NCBI GenBank assembly: GCA_015059045.1
Contig: SVBD01000003.1
Location: 1-64,000, forward strand
Direction of reading: 5' to 3'
DNA length: 64,000 nt
DNA from: Erysipelotrichaceae bacterium
Lineage (GTDB): Bacteria > Bacillota_I > Bacilli_A > RFN20 > CAG-449
The notes beneath the pieces were generated by a model, which worked only from the letters and a program-made list of their open reading frames with translations, was not told where the DNA came from and searched no databases. The translations under genes and the position numbers were made by a program. Below are positions 42,754-52,113 of this stretch, one piece after another (the stretch's first letter is position 1; each line of letters starts with the position of its first letter).

Positions 42754-45700
42754 GTGAAAAGATTAAAAAGATTTTTATTAATTCCATTAGCTTCATTATT
42801 CGGTCTAAGTGTTATGGTAGCAGGAGACAATGGCATCTCTGCTCATGCTGACAATTACACTGCAAATTGGGGAACTCATGAGCTTGTTCAACAATCCGAT
42901 TATGATTTACGCGATGGAGCAACTGAAAGTCAATTCATTTCTTATGGCCCTTCTGCTGTAGGTAAGGTTTGGTATTCAAGAAGTGTTGCTAATTATTATG
43001 ATCTTGACAAAGTAACTGTCTTAACTAGCTATGCTGGATATGATTCATTATTAAAACAAGGAACATATTCTGCTTCTACTGTTAAAGATCAAATTGATTA
43101 TGTAACTGAAAACCTAGGCTACGACGTAATTGGTGGTATTAATGGTTCAGCATTTAATACTGCTAATGGTGCACCTAATATGGGCTTGATGATTAATGGT
43201 GTTGAATATTGCCCAGGCAATTATTTCTCACATGGTTTCTTTGGTATTTTAAAACATGAAGAAACAGGACATCAAAGAGCTGTAATTGGTAGATCTAGTG
43301 AATATGCCGGATTTAGAGATGGAACAACTACATCAAGAGTTGAAAATGGCGTAACTGTTGATTACACAGGATATAAATTATGGCAAGCCATCGGTGCTTG
43401 GTATGATGCAATCTTAATTGAAGATGGTCAAATTTGTGGACCAGAAACATGGAATGAAGAACATCCTCGTACAGCAATTGGTATTACAGCTGATGGAGAT
43501 GTAGTTACTTACGTAGTCGAAGGTAGAAACGGTAACCGCGCTGGTGGTATGAGTTTATACAATATGGCTACAGTCATGAAAGAATTAGGCTGTGTTTACG
43601 CAGTTAACTTAGATGGTGGTGGATCTTCTACTGCTTTATCTAAACACGCTGGTGAAAATTTCTACAGAAACGGTATTCAAGGTGCTTATGGTGCTGACCG
43701 TAGTGTTGGTGATGCTATTCTTTTCGTTAGTACAGAAAGTATGACTGATACAGGAACTGAAGAACCAGATACAACATTTAATAAAGCTCATATTTTACCA
43801 AATAACGAGTTATTCGTAGTTGGTACAACAATTGAATTTGAAGCAACAGGTAGTAACGCTTATGGTGATCCAGTTGCTTTACCAGAAGGTTTAGTTTGGG
43901 AATTAGATGAAACTAAATCAACTGCAAATATTGGTACAATCGACCCTGAAACTGGTGTATTTACAGCAAACGGCACTACTTCAGGTAATGTATATGTAAA
44001 TTTAAAAGATGGTGAAACTATTGTTGGTTCAACAAAAGTTGATTTAGCTTGGCCAGACTGGAGTTATAGTGAAGCATTCTCTACAAACTTCACATTAGGA
44101 TTAGGTGAAACAAAAGAATTACCATTTACTTTATATCCAGGTGCTAACGAAGGAAACAAAGCATTAGGAATCAGTACTTGGAGACCAATGAACGTTCAAG
44201 AAAATGACTTAGAATGGAACGTACCAAATGGTTGTTCAATGAAAGTTAACGAAGAAGGAACATTCTATTTACAAGCTGGTCAAGTTCCAGTTATTGATGG
44301 AAAAGTATCAATTAAACAAGTTAAAGCGACAGGTCAAACAAATATTATGACTAAGGTTGCAACTGTTTCAATTGGTAAAGCACCTACATTATTGTATGAT
44401 TTTGAAGATACAGAATGGTTAAATCAATGGGCTGCTGGTGGTAACTCTCAAAGTAAAAAAATGTATAAAACAACAGATCCAAATGAAGTATTATTCGGTT
44501 CTGGTGCAATGGCAATCGATTATGATATGTCAAATGGTAATTACATTGGTGGAATGGATCCAAACAAATTAAATAATAGAACAGTCACATTCTATAATGA
44601 TAAGCAAGGATTTACTCCTGTTATTCCTGCTGATGCAAAATATGTAGGTATGTGGGTATTCTTCCCTGAAGGATTAGATGGATGTTGGTTCAGAATAACA
44701 TTACAAGGTTATAAAACAGATGGTTCGGGTAACTTAGCTACTGCAGCAACAACAATGTCAGATTTCGTATCAATGCCTAAAAACCCTAAAGTTGATATGG
44801 GTATTCAAGGTTCTGGAGAATGGAGATTCTACTATACTGAAATTGGTTGGGATACTCGTTATGGTAAAGCTTGGGAAGGAATCCAAGGTCCATATGGATT
44901 CTATTCATGTCAAGTAATGTGGTCTGCTTTCGCTGATACAGCGTTAGGATATGATTACAATCAACCAGATGGAAACACACCTGAAGAAATCGCTGCAAAT
45001 AAAGAAATTGCAAGACAAAAGGTTGAAGAAAGTTTTGAAAAAGCTAAGATTGGAACAATTTTAGTCGATAACGTTATGGCATTATATGGAGCTCCAACTA
45101 AGGATATGTTAAATCCATATTATGACAATATTAACGTCACAGAGAACGAAGATAAATATTCGTTATCATTAAATTTAAAAGATGAAGATAGATTCGATTC
45201 TGATAAAGCAGCCGCTTTAAAATATCAAGAGTCTACTACACTTGGTCAATTACAATCTACTTCTGGCTTAGATTATTCTACATTAGAAGTTTACTTAAAT
45301 GGAGAATTATTAAGTTCTGATAAATATACAGTTAACCAAGAAACAGGTTTACTAACAATTAATGAAGTTGAATCTTTAGTTGCTGGTACAACAGTAAGAG
45401 TTGTAATTCTTGACCAATTTACAAACAAATTAGATCGTACTTCAACATTAAGATCATTAACTATTAAATCTGGTGAAGATGGTGAAGTACAAGAAACTCA
45501 TTTATTCTGGGATAGAGAAGCTATTACAGGTTTAGAATTACCAGAACCAAATGAAAGAGCTGGACATCATTTTGTCGGTTGGGATAAAGATATTCCAAGT
45601 GTAATGCCAAATAGTGATGTAGTAATTACAGCTCAATATGAACCAAATTTACACAATGTAATTATCAACGATGCTAATGGAGTACCAGTTGCATTCTATG

Positions 45701-48700
45701 AAAATGTTCCATTTGGTTCTACAATTCAATTACCAACTGTCGAAGGATATACATATTCATGGGCAGAAGGTGTAAGTAATATTATGCCTGATAATGATGT
45801 TACATTAACTGTTAACAAAACAGTTAATACTCATACTTATAAAGTAATTTATAATGGAGAAACATTGTTAGAAGAAACAGTAAACTATAATTCATTATTA
45901 ACACTTCCAAGTGTTGCAGGTAAATCAAAAGAAGGTCATACATTTATTGGATGGGATAGAATTGTTACAAGAATGCCAGATAGTGATGTTACTATTAATG
46001 CAGTATTCAGTGTAAACAACTATCCAGTAACAATTAAATATGATGAAGATGTAGTTGCTACTTTATCACTTCCATATGGTAGTACTATTGCATTACCTGA
46101 ATTAGAAACAGTAGGTTACTCATATGCTTGGGCAGAAGGAGCAAATACAGTGGTTCCTGCACAAGCACACACAGTTCAAGTTGTTAAAGTTATTAACAAA
46201 CACACAGTTACAATTAATGATCAAAACGGAACATTAATTAAAACATTAGAAAATGTTGAATTTGGTTCAACAATCGCATTACCAGAAGCACCAGAAGGAT
46301 ATACATTCGCATGGGCAGAAGGTACAGTAACAGTACTTCCAGATAACGACGTTACATTAGTAGTTAACGTAACAGTTAATGAATATAACTTAGTTATCAA
46401 AGATGCTTTAAGCAATGTTTATTTTGAAGGTAATGTAGCATATGGTAGTGAAATTAAATTACCAGAAGAAGTTGGTTATACATTTGCATGGGACGAAGCA
46501 GAAGTTCCTGCTACAATGCCAGCAAGTGCAAAAGAATTACTTGTTACAAAAACAATTAACAAACACACAGTTACAATTAATGATCAAAACGGAACATTAA
46601 TTAAAACATTAGAAAATGTTGAATTCAATTCAACAATCGCATTACCAGAAGCACCAGAAGGATATACATTCGCATGGGCAGAAGGTACAGTAACAGTACT
46701 TCCAGATAACGACGTTACATTAGTAGTTAACGTAACAGTTAATGAATATAACTTAGTTATCAAAGATGCTTTAAGCAATGTTTATTTTGAAGGTAATGTA
46801 GCATATGGTAGTGAAATTAAATTACCAGCAGAAGTTGGTTATACATTTGCATGGGTTGAAGAAGAAGTTCCTGCTACAATGCCAGCAAGTGCAAAAGAAT
46901 TACTTGTTATAAGAACAGCTAATGTCCATAAATTTACAGTTGTTTATGATGAAGAAACAATTGTTGATGAAGATGTTGCTTTCGGAACAACATTAAATCT
47001 TCCAGATCATTCTAGCTATTCAAAAGTAGGTCATACATTTGCTGGTTGGGATGTTGAAGTTCCTGCTACAATGCCAGATGCTGATGTTGTAGTTACTGCA
47101 AAATTCACAGTTAATAAATATACTGTACAAGTTGTTGATGAAAATGGAACATTATACGCATATTTATTACAAGATTACAATACTGTTATCGCATTACCAG
47201 AAATCGAAGGTTATAAAGTAACATGGAAAGATGGAATCGAAGAAAAACTAGTTCCAGTTGATGGTGGTATCTTCGAAATTGAGACAGAAATTAATTCTCA
47301 CACATTAACATTTATCGTTGATGGTGAAGTATTCTCAAGTTCTACTTTAGAATATAATGCATCTATTGTTTATCCAAATTATTCAACAATTGTAAACAGC
47401 AAAGTTGGTTATACATTTATTGGTTGGGACAAAGTAATTTCAAATATGCCAGATAGTGAAGTAACAATTACTGCAGTATTTGTTGCAAATAAACACGATG
47501 TAACATTTGTTGACGCAGACGGCAACGTTGTTGCAGAAGCAAAAGATGTCGCTTATGGTAGTGAAATTGCTTTACCAGTTAAAGAAGGTTACACAATTAC
47601 TTGGGCAGAAGGAACTGAAAATGTTACTATGCCAAACAATGATGTTGAATTAACAGTTGTTGTAACTACAAATAAATATAAATTAACATTCGTATTTAAT
47701 GGTGAAGAAATTGTTTCTGAAGATGTTGAATACGGAGCAGCAATTGCAGCACCTTCACTAGAAGGACATGCAAAAGAAGGTTATACATTCTTAAGATGGG
47801 ATGCAGTAATCCCAGCAACAATGCCTGCTAATGAATTAACATTCACAGCAGAATTTGTTATTAATAGAGTTACTGTTACATTCGTTGATCAAAATGGCGA
47901 AGTATTATCAGAAATCGTTGATGTTCGTTATGGAGATCCAATTTCACTTCCTACAGAATTAGGTTATGAAATTAAATGGCCAGAAGGTGTAGAAGCAGTT
48001 ACTACTGCACCTGGTGTCGATACTGTTTATACATTAGACAAAATCGCACACTTCCATAAATTAATAATTGTTGATCAAGACGGTGAAGAAGTTGAAGTTC
48101 ATGAAGAAGTTGCTTATGAATCTGAAATTGCTTTACCAGTTAAAGAAGGTTACACAATTACTTGGGCAGAAGGTGTTGTACCAGTTATGCCTAATGAAGA
48201 CACTACATTAAGAGTAAATGTAGTCGCTAACAAATATAAAGTTTCATTCTACTTTGGTGAAATTCTATTATCTTCTGAAGAAGTAGCTTATGGTGAAGTA
48301 ATTAACGTTCCTTCAACAAAAGATTATTATAAAGAAGGTTATACATTTGTTGGTTGGGATGATGAAATCCCAGAATTAATGATCGCTGATGAATTAGAAT
48401 TCCACGCAGAATTCGTTATCAATTCATATCAAGCTGTTATTATTAATGTACAAGACAACATCGTTGTTAAATTCTTATTAGATGTTGAATATGGATCAAA
48501 AATCGATTTACCAACTCAAGAAGGTTACACATATGCTTGGGCAGAAGATGAAACTGGAATCATGCCAGATCACGATGCATTATTATATGTAACAAAGACA
48601 ATTAATACACACGATGTAACAATTAACGATTCAGAAGGTAACTTAGTTGCTAAATATGAATCAGTTGCATATGGTTCAACAATTGAATTACCAGTCGTTG

Positions 48701-49461
48701 ATGGATATGTTGTATCTTGGGCAGAAGGTGTTGTACCAGTTATGCCAGATCACGACGTAACATTAGTTGTTAATAAAGTAAATAACGTATTCCAATTAAC
48801 ATTTAAGTTTGATGGTAAAGTTGTTTCATCTCAAACATTAAAATATGGTGATGAAGTTGACGTCCCATCACTTGAAGGATTCACAAAAGAAGGTTATGCA
48901 TTTGTCGGTTGGGATATTAAAGTTCCAGCAACAATGCCTGCTAAGAATGTAGAAATCAATGCAGTATTTGAAATTTGTAAATACACAATTACAGTAGTTG
49001 ATCAAAACGGTAACTTAGTTGCTAAATATGAAAACTTACCATTTGGTGCAACAGTTGAATTACCAACAGTTGAAAATTACTTAATTTCATGGAAAAACGA
49101 AAATAGTAATATCGTTCCTGCTAAAGATGCAACAATCGAAGTAGTTAAAGTATTAGATGTTGAAAAATTCGAAGAATTAGCTGATGCAGTTATCAATGCA
49201 AGTACAATCGAAGATAAATTTGCTGCTGTTAAGGCTTGGAATGAATTTATTAGTTTATTTGATGAAAGTGAATTAACTGATGCAGATATCTCTAGTTTAA
49301 TTCGTGATGTAAAAGCAGTTATTGATACACATAATAGTCGTGTTGATACTCTTGAAAAAGATTTAAATAATGCAAGAACATTAGCTAACTGGGTAATTTA
49401 TGGATTATCAATTGTCAGCGTAGCTGCAGTAGCATTTGTTGCTAAAAGGAGGATCTTCTAA
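42754..49461 (+). CDS. Giant surface protein: phosphodiester glycosidase (NAGPA) domain plus 20 InlB-type repeats
   Basis: 2235 aa with a GTG start. Signal peptide ends AHA/DN at 32/33. Residues about 50-330 are a NAGPA/DUF2233 phosphodiester glycosidase domain (VIGGINGSAFN, RTAIGITADGDVVTYVVEGRNG, YAVNLDGGGSSTAL), which cleaves sugar-1-phosphate diesters. About 330-540 is Ig-like and about 545-790 resembles a carbohydrate-binding fold (LLYDFEDTEWLNQW). About 800-905 has a further beta domain. Twenty repeats of about 60-65 residues fill 908-2135. After a helical segment, one membrane helix (about 2210-2228) and KRRIF end the protein. No LPXTG is present, so it is membrane-anchored. Confidence 0.85.
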   Translation: MKRLKRFLLIPLASLFGLSVMVAGDNGISAHADNYTANWGTHELVQQSDYDLRDGATESQFISYGPSAVGKVWYSRSVANYYDLDKVTVLTSYAGYDSLLKQGTYSASTVKDQIDYVTENLGYDVIGGINGSAFNTANGAPNMGLMINGVEYCPGNYFSHGFFGILKHEETGHQRAVIGRSSEYAGFRDGTTTSRVENGVTVDYTGYKLWQAIGAWYDAILIEDGQICGPETWNEEHPRTAIGITADGDVVTYVVEGRNGNRAGGMSLYNMATVMKELGCVYAVNLDGGGSSTALSKHAGENFYRNGIQGAYGADRSVGDAILFVSTESMTDTGTEEPDTTFNKAHILPNNELFVVGTTIEFEATGSNAYGDPVALPEGLVWELDETKSTANIGTIDPETGVFTANGTTSGNVYVNLKDGETIVGSTKVDLAWPDWSYSEAFSTNFTLGLGETKELPFTLYPGANEGNKALGISTWRPMNVQENDLEWNVPNGCSMKVNEEGTFYLQAGQVPVIDGKVSIKQVKATGQTNIMTKVATVSIGKAPTLLYDFEDTEWLNQWAAGGNSQSKKMYKTTDPNEVLFGSGAMAIDYDMSNGNYIGGMDPNKLNNRTVTFYNDKQGFTPVIPADAKYVGMWVFFPEGLDGCWFRITLQGYKTDGSGNLATAATTMSDFVSMPKNPKVDMGIQGSGEWRFYYTEIGWDTRYGKAWEGIQGPYGFYSCQVMWSAFADTALGYDYNQPDGNTPEEIAANKEIARQKVEESFEKAKIGTILVDNVMALYGAPTKDMLNPYYDNINVTENEDKYSLSLNLKDEDRFDSDKAAALKYQESTTLGQLQSTSGLDYSTLEVYLNGELLSSDKYTVNQETGLLTINEVESLVAGTTVRVVILDQFTNKLDRTSTLRSLTIKSGEDGEVQETHLFWDREAITGLELPEPNERAGHHFVGWDKDIPSVMPNSDVVITAQYEPNLHNVIINDANGVPVAFYENVPFGSTIQLPTVEGYTYSWAEGVSNIMPDNDVTLTVNKTVNTHTYKVIYNGETLLEETVNYNSLLTLPSVAGKSKEGHTFIGWDRIVTRMPDSDVTINAVFSVNNYPVTIKYDEDVVATLSLPYGSTIALPELETVGYSYAWAEGANTVVPAQAHTVQVVKVINKHTVTINDQNGTLIKTLENVEFGSTIALPEAPEGYTFAWAEGTVTVLPDNDVTLVVNVTVNEYNLVIKDALSNVYFEGNVAYGSEIKLPEEVGYTFAWDEAEVPATMPASAKELLVTKTINKHTVTINDQNGTLIKTLENVEFNSTIALPEAPEGYTFAWAEGTVTVLPDNDVTLVVNVTVNEYNLVIKDALSNVYFEGNVAYGSEIKLPAEVGYTFAWVEEEVPATMPASAKELLVIRTANVHKFTVVYDEETIVDEDVAFGTTLNLPDHSSYSKVGHTFAGWDVEVPATMPDADVVVTAKFTVNKYTVQVVDENGTLYAYLLQDYNTVIALPEIEGYKVTWKDGIEEKLVPVDGGIFEIETEINSHTLTFIVDGEVFSSSTLEYNASIVYPNYSTIVNSKVGYTFIGWDKVISNMPDSEVTITAVFVANKHDVTFVDADGNVVAEAKDVAYGSEIALPVKEGYTITWAEGTENVTMPNNDVELTVVVTTNKYKLTFVFNGEEIVSEDVEYGAAIAAPSLEGHAKEGYTFLRWDAVIPATMPANELTFTAEFVINRVTVTFVDQNGEVLSEIVDVRYGDPISLPTELGYEIKWPEGVEAVTTAPGVDTVYTLDKIAHFHKLIIVDQDGEEVEVHEEVAYESEIALPVKEGYTITWAEGVVPVMPNEDTTLRVNVVANKYKVSFYFGEILLSSEEVAYGEVINVPSTKDYYKEGYTFVGWDDEIPELMIADELEFHAEFVINSYQAVIINVQDNIVVKFLLDVEYGSKIDLPTQEGYTYAWAEDETGIMPDHDALLYVTKTINTHDVTINDSEGNLVAKYESVAYGSTIELPVVDGYVVSWAEGVVPVMPDHDVTLVVNKVNNVFQLTFKFDGKVVSSQTLKYGDEVDVPSLEGFTKEGYAFVGWDIKVPATMPAKNVEINAVFEICKYTITVVDQNGNLVAKYENLPFGATVELPTVENYLISWKNENSNIVPAKDATIEVVKVLDVEKFEELADAVINASTIEDKFAAVKAWNEFISLFDESELTDADISSLIRDVKAVIDTHNSRVDTLEKDLNNARTLANWVIYGLSIVSVAAVAFVAKRRIF
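45475..49158 (+). repeat. Array of 20 InlB-type (Listeria-Bacteroides) repeats
   Basis: Each unit has the core pattern strand - (Y/F)GS-I-LP - GYTF-x-W - MP-D-V-TVN. Two types exist. Seven units (1, 3, 9, 11, 13, 16 and 19) have the classical GWD core and end in AxF. The other thirteen have AWAEG or a variant and end in V-V-N. Protein copies are mostly diverged; units 5-6 and 7-8 are nearly identical in DNA. Confidence 0.88.
46192..46917 (+). repeat. Recent 363-bp tandem duplication inside the repeat array
   Basis: 46192-46554 and 46555-46917 are nearly identical, each coding 121 residues (one pair of repeat units). The few differences that I see are GGT against AAT near 46264/46627, GAA against GCA near 46467/46830, and the codons around 46492/46855. 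The period of exactly two units means that the frame and the fold are kept. Confidence 0.9.
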
Positions 49462-50021
49462 TGAAAAAAGCTAAATTATTAACATTAAGTGTTTTATCTC
49501 TTTTCACTTTAACTCTTGCTTCTTGTGGAGAAGAAAACGCTCCAACTAAAGAAGAATTAGTATTAAATGCATACAACAATGTATTAGCAACATGTAAAAC
49601 GGTTGAACAAACAATTACAATTTCACATGAAGGTTTAGTTTATGCAACAGAAGAAATTACTATTAACACAAGAAACGGTTCAAAAACAACTGTTACAAAA
49701 GTGGCTAATAGTTTAGATTCTGATACTCCATGGACAGAAACTTCTGAATACGAAGTTGTTGATTTAAGTAAAGCAAATCAAAAATTAGAAGTGTCTATGT
49801 TCACTTCATTGACTGCTAACGAATCATTACATGTAGTAGGAAAAATTAGTAATGAATCAGTGTACAATATATTTGGTTTAGATTCAAATGATATTTCTGG
49901 ATTTGTTTATGTTGATATCAGAGTTTCTTCTTATACAAATATTGTAGTCCAAGAAGTTGTTGTTGAATATGAATCTGTAACTGGAAACGATGTAGAAGTC
50001 GTTACTACATACTTATACTAA
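49461..50021 (+). CDS. Small lipoprotein, unknown
   Basis: 186 aa with signal peptide and lipobox LASC (Cys22), followed by a beta-rich domain without motifs that I recognise. The start shares TAATG with the stop of the giant surface protein gene, so it is translated from the same mRNA and may work with that protein. A terminator follows its stop. Confidence 0.7.
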   Translation: MKKAKLLTLSVLSLFTLTLASCGEENAPTKEELVLNAYNNVLATCKTVEQTITISHEGLVYATEEITINTRNGSKTTVTKVANSLDSDTPWTETSEYEVVDLSKANQKLEVSMFTSLTANESLHVVGKISNESVYNIFGLDSNDISGFVYVDIRVSSYTNIVVQEVVVEYESVTGNDVEVVTTYLY

Positions 50022-50037
50022 TTAAATCTAACAATTT

Positions 50038-50067
50038 AAGTGAGTGGTGAAAATCACTCACTTTTTT
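50038..50067 (+). terminator. Rho-independent terminator of the surface protein operon
   Basis: Stem AAGTGAGTG (50038-50046) with CACTCACTT (50055-50063) and a T run. Confidence 0.88.
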
Positions 50068-50084
50068 ATTGTAATAATTAACAT

Positions 50085-50123
50085 AAAAAAAGAAGATAAG
50101 TAAGTTAGTTTATCTTCTTTTTT
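50085..50123. terminator. Terminator for the converging second CotH operon
   Basis: Stem AAGAAGATAA (50090-50099) with TTATCTTCTT (50110-50119), flanked by A and T runs; works on the minus strand for the CotH/glycosyltransferase operon and could also act on the plus strand. Confidence 0.8.
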
Positions 50124-52113
50124 ATTGGAATTCTTCATTTATAAATGTATAGTGATTTTTATCTTGGAATAATTCATCTAAGTATTGATAACGAGATGTT
50201 AAACTATATAGTACGTAATTATATTGATCAACAAAGAGATTTTCAATTGGAATATAGTTAGCAGACCCACCCAATTGATAATAATATTCATACCATTTCT
50301 GATAATTTCTATAGCCAGCATCTTTGATATATGAATAATATTCTTTTATATCTCTTAATGTCATGTTATAAGCTTCTTTTAAGCCATTCCACGCATTAAT
50401 AACTTCCATGTATATATCTTTATTCTGAATTAAATAAATCATCCAGTCAAAGCTAAAATCCTTAGAGTCTCTTTTTAATAGAAAGAATTTATCAACTAAT
50501 AAGAACTCTTTATCTACAGCAGGGTTGCTAGTCCAACTTGAGAAACACCAATCAAAGTCCCATACAGGGCCGAAAGTCAATGTTCCACCTTGTGGTCGAT
50601 ATAAATAACCACTTTTCCAGTTTGAATCGATATTGACCATCAATTCATTTATTAATACATATTCATAGAAGCTATTCATATCTAAGTATTTAGAAACTTT
50701 TTCAATATCTTTTACTTTAATGTATTCATAAAGGGTATTTATATAATTGTAAATATAATCAAATTGTTCTTTAGTAGGATTTGAAGGATATTTAATGATG
50801 TAATTAGTAATACCAACAGTAAAATAATTAACTCCATATATACCTTCTCCGTCTTTATCTCTTTCTAAAAGGAAAGGAACATCATTTGAATCAATATTAT
50901 CAACTTTAATAGGAATTCTACTTTCTTTTTTAGCTTCGATTTGATCTGTCAATAAGTAAACACCTTGATATACACCATTAAGTTCTAACTCGACATGTTT
51001 TAATGTGTGATTGAAATCTAAGTGTTTTGCATAATTAGCAAGAGTTAAAGCAGTGTAATTTCTAATTAAAGAAGGATCTAGATAATCCGCGAGTAATACC
51101 CACTCTTTATTTGCTTCTGAACCGAAGAATGAAACCGGATCATTAAATTTTAATTTATATGGTTTTTTGAAATAAGTAGATGTAGAATTTCCTCTTAATT
51201 TAATAAAGCAATCTTGATTAGAAATATTGTCATTAGTTACTAAATTAATGCTTCCTTGAGAATACATGTCCTTACTCAATGTTGATCCATCGGTAATGTT
51301 TACACTTATAAAAGGCAAATCTAAATTAGAATTATCTAATTTATATACAGCATATAATGTAACTTCCTTATTGTTTGTAGGGTTTTTATAAGGTAGAGAA
51401 ATTAAGTTACTTATATCATTTTTATTTAATGACCATCCTAAAAATTTATATCCAATTTTAGTGGTATCTATTTCTAAATCCGCTTGAATTCCTTGTTGGA
51501 AATATTTTATTTCTTGGCCTAAATCATAAGTAAACCAAGTAATAAATTGCCCACCTTCAACTCTAAAATCTATATCTTGATTAATGTTTCCAAAATAGAA
51601 ATTATAGTTAGTATTTGTTTGATAAGATCCAAGAAAATTATCTGGTAAAACTTCAATATCGTTTGCAAAGAACTTTATATCCGATAAGTCATATCCTCCC
51701 CAGAATTTAATAGTGAATGAATATGATTTTCCTGGATCAACAATATTACTTTTTATAGGGGTAAACCATTCAAAGAGATCATCATTATTAATAATATCAA
51801 TGGAATATGAATCTTTTTTAATTATTTCAAAAGTAATATTTAAATCAGATTGAACATCACTAATTAGGTATGAGCCATTTATTAATGAAACTTCTTTTCC
51901 ATTAGCGTAAACAATTATTTTATTATTTGTATGATCGTTAGAATAATCAAGTTTGAAAATATAATCTTCGTTTGCTTTAACTTTATTATCGCCAATTATT
52001 TTAATGCTAGTATCTTCAAAATTAACATTATAAAACTTATCATTAGCGCAACTTACTAATGATAGAGTATTTAATATAAGTAAAGCGTTTAAAAATAATA
52101 GTTTCTTTTTCAT
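50122..52113 (-). CDS. CotH-kinase-family lipoprotein with InlB-like segment
   Basis: 663 aa, lipobox LVSC with Cys22. Residues about 25-200 form two beta domains, about 205-270 an InlB-like repeat (GYKFLGWSLNKND ... VTLYAVYK), and about 275-640 the CotH domain. CotH markers are FIKLRGNSTSTYFKKPYKLKF, WVLLADYLDPSLIRNYTALTLAN, YQGVYLLTDQIEAKKESR, LLERDKDGEG and GPVWDFDWCFSSW, with acidic metal residues. It differs from the first CotH in having no Ser/Glu linker. Its start shares TAATG with the stop of the upstream glycosyltransferase gene, so it is part of that operon. Confidence 0.85.
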   Translation of the reverse strand: MKKKLLFLNALLILNTLSLVSCANDKFYNVNFEDTSIKIIGDNKVKANEDYIFKLDYSNDHTNNKIIVYANGKEVSLINGSYLISDVQSDLNITFEIIKKDSYSIDIINNDDLFEWFTPIKSNIVDPGKSYSFTIKFWGGYDLSDIKFFANDIEVLPDNFLGSYQTNTNYNFYFGNINQDIDFRVEGGQFITWFTYDLGQEIKYFQQGIQADLEIDTTKIGYKFLGWSLNKNDISNLISLPYKNPTNNKEVTLYAVYKLDNSNLDLPFISVNITDGSTLSKDMYSQGSINLVTNDNISNQDCFIKLRGNSTSTYFKKPYKLKFNDPVSFFGSEANKEWVLLADYLDPSLIRNYTALTLANYAKHLDFNHTLKHVELELNGVYQGVYLLTDQIEAKKESRIPIKVDNIDSNDVPFLLERDKDGEGIYGVNYFTVGITNYIIKYPSNPTKEQFDYIYNYINTLYEYIKVKDIEKVSKYLDMNSFYEYVLINELMVNIDSNWKSGYLYRPQGGTLTFGPVWDFDWCFSSWTSNPAVDKEFLLVDKFFLLKRDSKDFSFDWMIYLIQNKDIYMEVINAWNGLKEAYNMTLRDIKEYYSYIKDAGYRNYQKWYEYYYQLGGSANYIPIENLFVDQYNYVLYSLTSRYQYLDELFQDKNHYTFINEEFQ

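Noticed and set aside
46221..46778. Two open frames of 64 codons on the minus strand, almost identical to each other
   Set aside because: They are antisense to the duplicated repeat units of the giant surface protein and exist only because of the 363-bp duplication; no ribosome-binding site or promoter.
45475..49158. Regular repeats that might suggest a CRISPR array
   Set aside because: The period is about 180-195 bp, the frame is open throughout and the units are protein repeats; no short identical direct repeats with unique spacers.
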